Below are positions 43,377-59,640 of a DNA stretch of 64,000 bases, piece by piece. This DNA is from Ficedula albicollis. Taxonomy: Eukaryota > Chordata > Aves > Passeriformes > Muscicapidae. The notes under the pieces were generated by a model, which made no database searches, was not told the DNA's origin, and saw nothing but the letters and a program-made list of their open reading frames with translations. How positions within the stretch are numbered: position 1 is the first letter of the stretch; each line of letters begins with the position of its first letter. The position numbers were made by a program, and so were the translations under genes. The DNA lies in the NCBI RefSeq assembly GCF_000247815.1, contig NC_021675.1:67546193-67610192 (forward strand), read 5' to 3'.

Positions 43377-46018
<2,642 letters not shown>

Positions 46019-46337
46019 TTTTTATAACAATGCTCAGTTCAACACAGGGAATGAGAAATGAGACAGCTTCCCAAACTCTCCATCATCCAGGGCTAATCCA
46101 GCTGACTCCATATGGCATGAATTAGGGCACAGGAAAAGTTTATAACAATGCTCAGTTCAACACAGGGAATTAGAAATGAAACCTAAGCAACACTTCTTTT
46201 TATAACAATGCTCAGTTCAACACAGGGAATGAGAAATGAAACCTAAGCAACACTTCTTGACAGCTTCCCAAACTCTCCATCATCCAGGGCTAATCCAGCT
46301 GACTCCATATGGCATGAATTAGGGCACAGGAAAAGAG
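46019..46337. repeat. Long-short-long duplication next to the ATCC array
   Basis: The phrase tttataacaatgctcagttc occurs at about 46021, 46139 and 46199. The first and third copies extend through CAGCTTCCCAAACTCTCC to AGGGCACAGGAAAAG. The second is only about 60 bp. The third copy contains the AACCTAAGCAACACTTCTT segment of the short copy, which the first copy lacks, so the three form a mosaic. Confidence 0.93.
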
Positions 46338-46350
46338 GTAGTTGTAGACT

Positions 46351-46588
46351 CCATCCATCCATCCATTATCCATCCATCCATCCATCCATCCATCCATCCA
46401 TCCATCCATCCATCCATCCATCCATCCATCCATCCATCCATCCATCCATCCATCCATCCATCCATCCATCCATCCATCCATCCATCCATCCATCCATCCA
46501 TCCATCCATCCATCCATCCATCCATCCATCCATCCATCCATCCATCCATCCATCCATCCATCCATCCATCCATCCATCCATCCATCCC
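46351..46588. repeat. (CCAT)n tetranucleotide array with one interruption
   Basis: About 238 bases of CCAT repeats. A single TTAT break lies near 46366, and the array is otherwise pure. The repeated Met-Asp-Gly-Trp frames on the minus strand are translations of the array, not proteins. Confidence 0.97.
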
Positions 46589-46713
46589 TGTCTCACTGCA
46601 CTCTTACATCATGATTGGGAGGCAAAGTTCTTCATACTGATGCCTGAAGTTTTAGTTTTCATATTTTTCAGATTCTGTACTGCATCAGTATATAACTCTG
46701 AACTTCATATAAA
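46589..46713. other. Unique noncoding spacer
   Basis: Nothing recognised between the tetranucleotide array and the LTR-like block. Confidence 0.5.
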
Positions 46714-47079
46714 GTGTTAGCAAGTTCTCCTCCCAGCTCAGTCACACAAAACAATCCTTTTCCAGCCCCAGAACCAAGGACAGCACTGCAGCTTCAGCCC
46801 CAAAAACTGCAAACAGCAGCAAATTGAGGAGAGAATCTGGGAGGATGGGATTGCAGAACCTGAGCTTAACCCCAATATGTAAATTATCAATCCAAACATG
46901 TAAATGGATCAAAACTTATAAAAGTGTGAAAACTCATGGCTCAGTGTCCATTGTGGGTGTAGCCATGGCTGGGCTCTTGCACTGCCCAAGGTGAAACCTT
47001 TGAAGGCATTTTAATAAATACCTGCTTTATTTCTTTAACACTGTCTAGCCTCTGCTCCAGGTAGCTTCTCCAGGCAGCA
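46714..47079 (+). mobile_element. Passerine-type ERV LTR (solo, 5' boundary uncertain)
   Basis: The right half has LTR promoter order: TATAAAA at 46917-46923, CTCTTGCACTGCCCAAGG, an AATAAA at 47013-47018 followed by TACCTGCTTTATT, then CTGTCTAGCCTCTGCTCCAGG and a terminal CAGGCAGCA at 47079. This series matches my recollection of a common songbird ERV LTR. The left edge is taken at TGTTAGCAAG but no matching target-site duplication was found, so the 5' end may be truncated. No internal viral genes are attached. Confidence 0.72.
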
Positions 47080-48414
47080 ATGCACCTTTTAAAATGTGAT
47101 TATATTCTATGTTAAATTATCAGGGAGAGATCAGATCTGTTCCCTGGCTGTGAGCTGGAGATAGAAACCAGATACATTCAATCCAGAAGTTATTTGCACT
47201 CTTAAACAGTGAAGAAAAATAACCACAAGCAGCACAATTTACCTCAGGGCCAGGACAGCTTCTCTATTGACCATCATTGCCACACAAGTGATTTGCTAAA
47301 CTAAGTATGAAAAACTCTTGCTCAAAGACAGATTTTAATTCCCTACAAGGAATTCTCTGGCCAGTGCTCTGCAGCAGGTGAGAGGATGAGCAATGGAGGA
47401 GTCCCTTACATGACCCTGTTCACTTCATCCAGGAAAAGCAATCATCAGACACATTGAAAAGGTTGGATTTGAGGTAAGCCAAGCCACATACTTGTTTTTT
47501 TAAATGCTCACCCCATTAACTTCTTTCCTCCTTTTATGAGTGAATGCTCTGTTCAGCAGAGCTGGGTTTATTATTTTCTCCATGCCATATTCCTGTTTAC
47601 CTAAGAGGCTCTTGCCTTCGTGCTGGAGAATCCAATTGGACTTCTCAGGCATCCTACTTTCACAATGGTTGACTTTTAAAACATACAACTCAGAAAGCAG
47701 ACAAAACCAGAAAAAAACCTGGAGTAGTTGACTCTTTGCTTTAATTGCACATTAGAAGGTTTTTTTTTTTAATTCCTAGGAAAGTTATCTTTACTGTTTA
47801 GCTTAAGTGTTGCTTCCAGATTAATATCCAATTTAAGAGCAGCTATCCTTTTCCCTTTGTTATTATGGAAAAAAAAAAATCAACAGTCTTCAAAGTAGCG
47901 AAAAATATCCTTGTGGTATAGTGCAATAAATGTTTGCAGATATGAATCCCATTACAGCTGATGGTGATTAAAACATGAAATAGGACTTGGTATTTGGTCT
48001 TTGAGAATTCTGCTGCAATTTGAAGCAGAAAGACCTAACAGCAAATAATTGTATTTATGTCCTTTTTACCTCAGGGCTTCAAACTCTAATGGGGATAACC
48101 ATAATTTTTTTCAAATGGATACTTAGAAGATATCAGAGATTAGGTTTGCTGTTATTCTCTTCTTTACTGTGGGTTTTATTAACTATTCTGACCAACACGC
48201 ATGCAAAGAAGGGGCTGAGATAGTGGATGCTGATGGCTGAGATAGTGTTTTCAAGAGAAGAGAAAACATGAGGGCATCTGTCTTTCACAGAATATCTACA
48301 TCTTTTTTTTCCTGCAGCAGCATAAACACAAAAACATCAAATGTATTGTTTAAATTAAAAAACCTGCAACATGCACCAGACTCATTAATCAGATTTCTTC
48401 ATTTATCTTTTGGT
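47080..48414. other. Unique AT-rich noncoding DNA
   Basis: Nothing recognised. Confidence 0.5.
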
Positions 48415-49073
48415 CTTGTTTGATTGGTTTTGGTTGTTTTTTGGTTTTGTTTTGTTTTTTTTTAATTTCCTTTTTTGTTTGTTTGGTTGTTTGTTTTTGT
48501 TGGTTGGGTTTGTTTGTTTGGTTTTTGCTGTTGTTGTTTTGAGGTTTTAATGGGAAAAATCCATATACATACCTCAAAGAACCCAAAGGATCTGTGCCAG
48601 CTGTGACCCCAGGAGAGCCCTGAGCCTGCCCATCAATCTGTACCTACTCCAGGCTGTAGCCAGCTATAAAATACACTGTATAGGGAAGATCTTTCTTTCA
48701 CTAAGCCATTCCTAAACACTCCCACAGAAGCCTAATCAACAGCTAAAATGGCATTCTTCCACAAGTGTTCCGAGATCTAAAGTGATTTCATTATTCATCC
48801 ACACAACTTTTAATTTGTACTGAGATGGAGTAGAACACCTTGCACAGGCAGACAATTAAATGTGATTATCCTAAAATTCTTGATTAATGCCTTTCATTTG
48901 ACTGCAACTGTGGAAATTTATATCTTGGTTAACAGGTCTGTTTTAGACATATATTTAATATTTGGTGGAACAGACCTGAGTGCAGGCAGAGGGGTTCAGT
49001 TGTTTTGCACCAAGTAGATGCACCTGAACTTTTCTGTCCTTTTCCACTGTGTAATAATTGAGTGGGTATGGGG
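48415..49073. repeat. Direct duplication, copy 1 (about 0.65 kb)
   Basis: A GTTT-rich tract (48415-48545) is followed by about 530 bp of unique DNA ending GTGGGTATGGGG at 49073. The same sequence recurs at about 50206-50827. Visible differences are few: a roughly 10-bp shorter GTTT tract, GGCTGTAGCCAGC versus GGCTATAGCAAGC, and TTCCACAAG versus TTCCATAAG. No transposon ends were recognised, so this is a local segmental duplication about 1.76 kb apart. Confidence 0.95.
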
Positions 49074-49281
49074 TTTATAGGGAGGAATAATAATAATAAA
49101 AAAAATATAAATAAACAAATCCTTCTAGCTGCACAGTCACCACATGAAGCAGCTCCTGGTGCTGAGGGCTCCATGCCATGAACCCAGCTCACTGGAAGGA
49201 GGTGGGAGTTTTTCAGGCACTGCCAGACAGCGTTGGCCTGGCCCCAAAACCCCACACTTGTGGTGCTTAAAAATACTTTGA
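49074..49281. other. Noncoding DNA after duplication copy 1
   Basis: This is the natural right flank of copy 1: an AATAAT-rich patch followed by a GC-richer block. Nothing recognised. Confidence 0.5.
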
Positions 49282-49596
49282 ACAGGGAGAGGATTATGGC
49301 AGGAGCTTTTTTAGACTCAGTCCAACCAGCTCAAGCTGTGATAAGGGAGTCAGTTATTTCCTTCATCCAAACGCATGTGCTCAGGATAAAGAGAGACACT
49401 CCAACCAGCTCAAGCTGTGATAAGGGAGTCATTTATTTCCTTCATCCAAATGCATGTGCTCAGGATAAAGAGAGAGAGACAGGGAGAGGATTATGGCAGG
49501 AGCTTTTTTAGACTCAGTCCAACCAGCTCAAGCTGTGATAAGGGAGTCAGTTATTTCCTTCATCCAAACGCATGTGCTCAGGATAAAGAGAGACAC
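49282..49596. repeat. Long-short-long duplication (118/79/118 bp)
   Basis: The long unit starts ACAGGGAGAGGATTATGG at 49282 and 49479. Between them a 79-bp short copy starting TCCAACCAGCTC spans 49400-49478. Both long copies read GTCAGTTATT and AAACGCATG; the short one reads GTCATTTATT and AAATGCATG. The pattern is the same as at 9981-10597. Confidence 0.95.
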
Positions 49597-50205
49597 ACAC
49601 AGCCCTGGTATGGGAAAGTGGGAAAGATTCAATTCTCCATGAAACACTTCTCGTGTCTCACAGGGAGCTCCAGTCACTGCTAGCACTGACCTGTGATTTT
49701 CCACCTATTTCTATTGTTACATAAAATTGATGCCAACATTTTAATACAAAGTGCAAAGGTAAAGTTATTGACCATTTAAACATAGATTAAACCAAAGAGA
49801 ATGCATTTAAATAGGTTGGTTTGGGTTTTGTGTTTTTTTTAAATGAAGCCAACATAGATTCAAACTGGAGAAAATGGCCTTCATAAGGAAAAGCAAAAAA
49901 TTCTCATTCAAGAGCCTCTGCTCATCATAACAGTGAGAAAATAGCTACAATACCAGCTTTCAAGACACAGTAAACTGTATTTTGATGGATTGATTTATTT
50001 TAGGGTAACTGGTCAAGAAATAAAAATCCTACAAGATGAAGCTGATTTTTCATGTGCCAATTTTGGCTGCAGAACATCAACATTCAACAAAGTTTTATAT
50101 GGGGTTTGTTGGAATTGTTTTCTCTCAGAAGGCCTTCTTGCAACTAATCTGGAATCTAGTTTGGAAGACAGTCTGAATTATTTTTAAAATATTGATATTT
50201 CATAG
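49597..50205. other. Unique AT-rich noncoding DNA
   Basis: Nothing recognised. Confidence 0.5.
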
Positions 50206-52417
<2,212 letters not shown>

Positions 52418-54127
52418 ATTTTATTATAAATTAATTACTTCAAGTCTGAGATGCATTGAGTGATTTTAGGATGCATCACTGTGGATCTCTGTGCCATAAG
52501 ATCCATTGTGGAAAAGACTGTGTGTAGGAGATAAATCAAGGAAGAAGTAGAGTTTTTATTATAAATGTTATAAATGTCTTCATTTACCAGTGCATTGACA
52601 TGTTGAAGGGAATATCTACAAAAATTGAGTTTAGCAATATTTCAGTATATGTTGTTGGCTCATTCACACCCTGCCATGTTCAATACTGCAGTTTTAGAAG
52701 TTCAGGATGTCAGAAACAAACTCCATGTTGAACCTATGCACCCTTGCTTATTGGCTTCCAAACAAAAGCCTATTGTTAAATCCAGAACTGACATAATTGT
52801 CAAAAGTGAAAATGAATAATCTCAGATGGTGAAGACAAAGAATTCTGAAAGCCAAAGTTCCTATGGCAACACTGACTTGGACAACCTGCCACAAAATTTA
52901 ATAGTTTCTCTATTCCTTTATGGTAGGAGGTGCAGGTAGGGAGAACACTGCTGGAATAAACACGTTTAAACACCCACAGCCTTCCTGATTAAGCATGTTC
53001 TGATCTCAAACACAAGCCTGTTAAGCTCAGGTTTTTAAATATGAAAATATGAAAATATGTGAATAAAAACCACAGAGTTAAGTACTGATGCACAGATTAT
53101 GTACATTATCCTCTCATAGAGTATAAATCTGTTTATGCACACACACCCCATCTAGCTTAATACACTTACTCACCATCCAATTCCTACACTCTTTTTCTTT
53201 CCATTTAAGAGATGCTTTTGAAATCAGATACAGAGTTTGATCTGTTCTTTTCATCTCATTTACTTCATTTCTCAGGAGGATTATTTCCTAGAAATCAGAA
53301 CTGAGAAACTATTTGAGAGGAGTTTACCTGCATGTAATTTATTTCCTGTATGTGAGGTGTGTCACAGTATAAACCAAAAATAAAAGCCTCTTTTCCAGGT
53401 GTTTTAATCAAGACCTTGCAGTATTAATTTGTCTACAGGAAGAAAACTGTCTCCATGATCCCAAAGTTCTGCTAAGGCTCTTAGAGAAATATTTAATAAG
53501 TGTGATAAAAATCACCTGAATGTGAAATATTTTACAACTGTAATTTTGAGGCACACCATGTAAGACTCATCACCTGAACACCTCTGCTTAAATCTTCCCT
53601 CAGGATTTTCTTTATGTATGTCACCAAGATAGCTACAGAACTATAATTTTAAAACATTTTCCATTCAAATTGCATGGTCCTTGCCAAATATCCGAAAGCC
53701 TCCAGGATCTGAAAACCTCCACGTTTGCAGCATGCTTTGTATCCCAGGATGCTCTAATTCTACAAAACTTGGGTAATACTTTCACCTTGGAATTGAAGAT
53801 GAAACCTCACAGCCCATATTAGATCTTGACACCAAGGCAGAGATGTGATACCAATTTACACAAGCTTTGCCCATTTTGACTGACCCATCATTACTACATC
53901 CAAATCTTCATACAGTAAGATCCCTTTTCCAAAGACACCTTTGCTCCCAGAGCCAATATTCTTCACTTAAACTGTTCAAACAGCAGGACATTGTCTCCCA
54001 GTAGAACATAATCTCTGCAGGATTTTATCACAATTCTTTAAGACTAGTGAGAAACTGTGTAACCCAACAGGAAAATGAGTTGTGAAACATCATACCTGGG
54101 ATTGTTCTACCTTTTCCAAAGGATTAT
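52418..54127. other. Unique AT-rich noncoding DNA
   Basis: Nothing recognised. A tiny ATATGAAA triplet repeat lies at about 53038-53060. Confidence 0.5.
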
Positions 54128-54272
54128 TTCTGCAGGATTAGACTAAGGTTACAGAAGTATAGCAGTACTGAAGTTTGAATTCTTGTGCCAGCTGAGGAAA
54201 TTCTGCAGGATTAGACTAAGGTTACAGAAGTACAGCAGTACTGAAGTTTGAATTCTTGTGTCAGCTGAGGAA
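54128..54272. repeat. 73-bp tandem duplication
   Basis: Copies start at 54128 and 54201 (ttctgcaggattagactaag). Differences are single bases (AGTATAGCAG versus AGTACAGCAG; TGTGCCAGC versus TGTGTCAGC). Confidence 0.95.
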
Positions 54273-55515
54273 CTGGCTCTTTCCCATGAAGTTTTTCACT
54301 CTTTCCCAGAAGTGTCAGCTGAAATGAGACAACAATTCCAAGGGCACCATTGACCTACCAGCAAAGGAGCAATGGCCCAGCACTGTAACTCCTGCCAGTG
54401 ACTGCCAAAAACAGGAACTCAGGTTTTCTTGTATTTTAGTAAGTCCTGAGGTCTATGGGCAAAAGATCTTCAACGTCTGTGAAAAGTGTTGCTGCATGGA
54501 TGGAAGATCTACATTTACCTCCATGGAATTTCTGGATGTGAGAGTCAGTTTAAGAGAAAACTAAACTTCCTTCACTGCTTTTCTGCAATGGTCCTTGTGG
54601 TCTCTTCTAGACAGATCTCATTGCATTTGTCAGGTCGGGGAAAAATATTAAAACTTAAAGTGGAATGCATTTGAGAGTGTCCTGAAAACTGTATGCATAT
54701 TATCTCAGCATAGCCCATTTTTGCAGACAGAGTTCTTTCTTGACAGGCCACAAAGACTGTCCTGACACAAGCAGGATTTGTGGACAGCTGGAACTCAAGC
54801 AGTTTGAACTGCATATGCAGACAGGCTTGGATGTACAGGGCTTTAAAACTGCTCTCAGAACCAGGCTACACCACAAGCACTGCCTTCAAAACACCACTTC
54901 AGGCAAAGAAAGTAAATTCTATACCTGTTCTCAATGTCTTCCTTTCATAGAAGAGTCCGTTTCCCTTGCTCTAAAGGATCTGCAAGGCAAAGTTTAAAGA
55001 GAATCCTTTAAAATACTATCTGCTTGAGAGAATCAACATATGAAATACAAAACAAGGAGGAAGAACGCAGGTCCTCCTTGGTGAGACAAGTGGTTTTCAG
55101 AAAAGAAAATAAACTGTTTCAAAGCATTTCCTTGTCTGAAGTGTCTTTTAGACTCTTCAAATGGTAAAATCTCCTACCACTCCTTTAAATGTTAGAGGTA
55201 TTAAACCTTAGACATACAGATCACATTAGATATACAGATCCAGCTACCTGACTCTTCTAACAGTGTCAGATCCTGAAACAACTTTTGCCTTTAATATTCT
55301 TCAGCAACATGAGCATGGATATAATCCCACTTTCCTTTACACCTTTCCTCTCTTCCTGAGTTTTATTGATTTCATGTGTTTTGGGAGGAGAATGTAATGC
55401 TAATAATCATCTCAAAGAAAATCTGCTATGGCCAATTCCAGCAGATGCAGAGGTAGTTTGAGGTACAATGTGTGGCTTCAAAAACAATCTGCATTGTAAG
55501 ACAATCTGTCTTTTA
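54273..55515. other. Unique noncoding DNA
   Basis: Nothing recognised. An open frame at 54740-54997 has no recognisable domain. Confidence 0.5.
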
Positions 55516-55645
55516 GAGAAACCTGTAAACCCAACTTTGGAATTGCCATGCAATATCATTTAGCTTCTCAGTACCTCTCTGAGAAACCTGTAAACCCAAC
55601 TTTGGAATTGCCCTGCAATATCATTTAGCTTCTCGGTACCTCTCC
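55516..55645. repeat. 65-bp tandem duplication
   Basis: Copies start at 55516 and 55581 (gagaaacctgtaaacccaac) and end GTACCTCTC. Differences include TTGCCATGC versus TTGCCCTGC and TTCTCAGTA versus TTCTCGGTA. Confidence 0.95.
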
Positions 55646-58293
55646 GAGCCCTTGTAGAAATACAAGGCTGATCAAAGCTACAGGATGGTATCAGCATGAT
55701 GAGTGTATAATAGACCAGCTCTTTTCAGCCTGGAAAAAAAAAGATGAGTGAAGAAGTACATGACAGATGCCATCAGTGGCACATAGAAGATAAAAAGATA
55801 ACAAGTCGTTCATTGTCTCTTTCAATGGAATGAACTATTGGCAGAACCAAAATAAGCATGCATTTTCAAAGTGGAGAGTTAAAAGAGTACTCCTTGCAAC
55901 AGGCTGTTGTGCATCAAACTTTTAGAAGTATTGAAAAGGCAATTGATGAAGTTGAATGTAATAATAAAATAAGCATTTCACTGTGGCCTATAAAGTAAAG
56001 CACTTCTGCTGGTTAGAGGGACTCTAACCAGAAATTTCATCAAACTGGGAGAAAACACTCCAGAAAAAGATCATTGCTGATTTCTCTCGCTCCTATATTT
56101 CATTCCATTTACCAAATATTGGTCATGTTGTGTGACAGAACACAAGGTTAGATGCACACTTCCTCTGATGCACTACAGCCATTCCCATATTTTCATGTCA
56201 GGAACAGATTTTTCTGAATGCCTTGCAAACTCATTTGAGGTATGAAATATTACTACAGCATACTGTATAAAGGGTACCAGGACCCTGGAAACTTTAGCTC
56301 AAGGATTCTGTCATTACAGACTACAGCAGTGTTGATACCAACCTTAATATGTCTTCATGTTATATGAAAATATCAGAGGAAAATTTCCCCAAATGGGACA
56401 AAAAAAGAATTTCACATATCTCCATTTTTCTATGGAGGAGGTTGTTCAAATAGGTATCCAGCTACAGAAAGTGTTAACAAATTATTTAACAAATTACTGT
56501 GACTGTGCATCTGAGTTTTTCCCAATGTCACATACTCTGCTCATGAACCAGTAAGTGATAAAATTATTGGACATAATAAAGAAGCATTAGTTGAATTTCT
56601 GGGAGCCAAACTGCACAGAATGATAAATCATCATGAGGTACCCTTTGGCTTGAAGAACATCTTTAAATTTATGAACTATACAGCTATCAACTCAAAGTTA
56701 GCTCCTCAGTCTTCCATAAATTGGATATTGGAAATTATAGACCTGCTCTTTAAAAATTACTCTGTTTGCATGTGCCTGACTTAAAACACCTCAAAGAATT
56801 CTGATGAGAAGGAGGGAATTTATTCTTCTGAAGTAGTATAGCTATTCTTCTAAATACCTTGTATTGTAAGAATAGAACTTAGGCCGAAATTTCTGCTTAC
56901 AACTTTTTTCAGCATTACAGTAATGACAGAAACTACCAGAATCTAATTTATCTATGTTGGTACTATGAAGGCCAAAAGCCTCAGAGTCTTCTCATGTCTC
57001 TACTCTCTTTTCTCTCTCAATTGTCCTATCATTTCTCCTCTTGCTCTTTTAATGAATCTTTATTTAATAGTTGAGGAGTGAGCAGAACACCATTCAAAGA
57101 TTAAGTTTCTGCATAAAAAGACAAAAAAAAAAGTCATATGACCAGTTCTGTGCTCCCAGACAAAAAAAACCAAAAATAACAACCTTCAACCTAGTGTGTC
57201 TCTGGATAAAAACTTGATCTTTTCATGTGCATGGATCAATTTTATTTGTTAGCAGACAGGTAGATTCTTGCATTACAGTTGGAGTGACAATTCCCTTAGC
57301 ATTCAAAGCAGACGCTTATGGAATTAGCTGACAATAGAGTTCATGTTTATATGCATGGGATGCATTTACACTTATAACTGTGTCATGATCTACAACATCA
57401 GTTAATGAGAAAATTATGCATTTAGGTTTAACACTGTGTAAATGCCAGATAGGGGAATGGAAAGGTCCATTTAGCTTTTTAAGCACAGTCTCCAAAGGCA
57501 GTTTAGGATTTTTAGTTAGCAGCTATATTAATAATTTTTTTCTTCTTTTATTATAGAAATGGGTAGAAAAAGCCATTTGACACTTTGAATGCAATGAACA
57601 ATTCCACCTGCTCTCCCTTCTTTGCTTTTATTGCAAAAGGCTGTGCTTTTATTGCAAAGCTATTTACTACAAATAGCCTTCCTATAACATCCTGTGTTAG
57701 TATCTTTGCTGTAATAACCAAGGATGCTCATGTCACTACATTAACCACCATTCTCTGACCCTGAAGAGTTGAAAGTCTTTTCAAGACGATGCATTTTTCT
57801 TTGTAAAGAAATTATAAGTATAGTACTGCTTTGCAAGAAAGAAAACCATATTCCTCTGGGCTAAGTTACCTCATCACAGCATTCTAGAAAACAGACCAGG
57901 CAAGCAGTTTCTATTTTGATCTTAAACCATAGCTAGTTATAGGAGTTTATCCATAGGAGAATTGTCAGAGCATGGGGTTTAAATAATTCTTTTAATCAGT
58001 TCTGTCAGTAGAAGCACAAAGGAAGGAGCCAGGATGGCACACTCCCAGGTCTGGCAGCTGCTAATAAACCTGTGGGATTTCCATTATTCAGGTGAGCACC
58101 TGCAGAGATAACCATGGCTGTGATGCAGCTCCTCTCACTCATTAAAATCTGCGTGTGAAGGAAACAAAATGCTGATGTCTAAGCCTGTCTGCAAGTTTAA
58201 AATGGACACTGTGAGAATATTTCTGGAATAAAAGTAAGTAGATGCATCTACTGAAGAATTAATAGTAAAGAGGACTCTACTGGCCATGAGTGA
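55646..58293. other. Unique AT-rich noncoding DNA
   Basis: No gene or transposon recognised. A short doublet of TGCTTTTATTGCAAA lies near 57624-57658. Confidence 0.5.
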
Positions 58294-58446
58294 AGCTGCA
58301 ATGAGTGAAAATGGAAGAGAAACAATCAGGTAAGAAGCGTTCTGGCTGATGCACCTGAGACAAAAAAAAGCTGCAATGAGTGAAAATGGAAGAGAAACAA
58401 CCAGGTAAGAAGCTTTCTGGCTGATGCACCTGAGACAAAAAAAAAG
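58294..58446. repeat. 75-bp tandem duplication ending in an A-tract
   Basis: Copies start at 58294 and 58369 (agctgcaatgagtgaaaatg). Both end GACAAAAAAA. They differ at ACAATCAGG versus ACAACCAGG and AAGCGTTCT versus AAGCTTTCT. Confidence 0.95.
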
Positions 58447-59339
58447 GGTCAGGGGAAGCTAATCTGCCCCCTGTGCCAGCCTCAGCCATTATGCCAACTG
58501 ATCACCAGCACAGCAAGATTGTTCTACCCTTAATAAGTCTTAGTTTGGTTATGCTGAATAATTTTTGTATCAACGTATCAAAATAATTTAATGCAGAACG
58601 TCTTGGTGTTTCACCATTATTCCCTCTGATGAGCACATCCCTTTAGGGACCCCACAACAATCTACTGCTGCTATCATCACTAGTTTTGCCTCTATCATTT
58701 ACAGAAGTAAAAGTAGGTTTGGGTTATTTAGGCAAAAATCATGATTGTATAATCTAAGTGATAAATTTCTCATATGAAGGGGAACATCTTGGGAACCCAG
58801 CCCCCTACCAGTATGATTTACCTGATCATTTCTTCATGGGACATGGATATTCATAGGAAAAAAAAAAAAAAAAACCTTTCTAGTAAAAAAAGAAATCCGA
58901 TATGGGATTTTAATTTCTAAGTCAGATGAATTTCAACTTTAATACATGCAAATGAATATTTTTGCAATATTTCTTCCAAAAAACTCTGCAATTCTCTGTT
59001 TGCATGCACACATGCATGAGCATCCTCAAGACAAATAAAACATATTCAGTTGCATTTACTTATATATTTTATATAATCCCACATCTTTTATTTTCAGTTA
59101 ATGGATAGTAAATCTACATCTTTTTGTACTAATGTTAGTGCAGAAATAAACAAAATAATTCCTACTTATAATTCAAATTCCCAGAGATTTAAGAATTCCC
59201 TTCACAAATAACCTTGATTTCAAGGCAGTTCAATTCAACCTAGGGTTATAAAACATGCATTATTTATTTTCCCTATGACTGCTAAAAGTGATTTAATCTG
59301 TTTATAAAGGGGGAGTTCAATTTTATTTAACTTTTTTTA
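58447..59339. other. Unique AT-rich noncoding DNA
   Basis: Nothing recognised. An A-tract lies at about 58858-58874. Confidence 0.5.
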
Positions 59340-59640
59340 ACAAAGATCCCTGTACTGCAGAATGTGTTATCTTGAAATTGTCACCCTTGCCTTTTAAACA
59401 GAATCCAGAGAGAAAAAAACTCTCCTCAGACATAACAGCAGTCATATATAATTTATTGTTGGGCTTTATAATCATATTTTCTACCCGTTATTAATTTGTA
59501 ATTAAGAAGCAATGAGCAAAAATTATTGCAAGGTTTCATTTCTGCCCCAATTAACATTTTGGATTTCGCTTTGGGGTCTTCATTACAAACAAGTTGTCAA
59601 AATAAATGATGTGGCAAGTTATCTATATTTAGCAACCTAT
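59340..59640. other. Candidate conserved noncoding element
   Basis: A repeat-free AT-rich block with clustered homeodomain-type core words (TTATTAATTTGTAATTAA at 59488-59505). It resembles developmental enhancers in general appearance. Conservation and activity are not shown by this sequence. Confidence 0.25.

Noticed and set aside
46290..46596. Met-Asp-Gly-Trp repeat frames
   Set aside because: Translation of the CCAT array; present in three frames.
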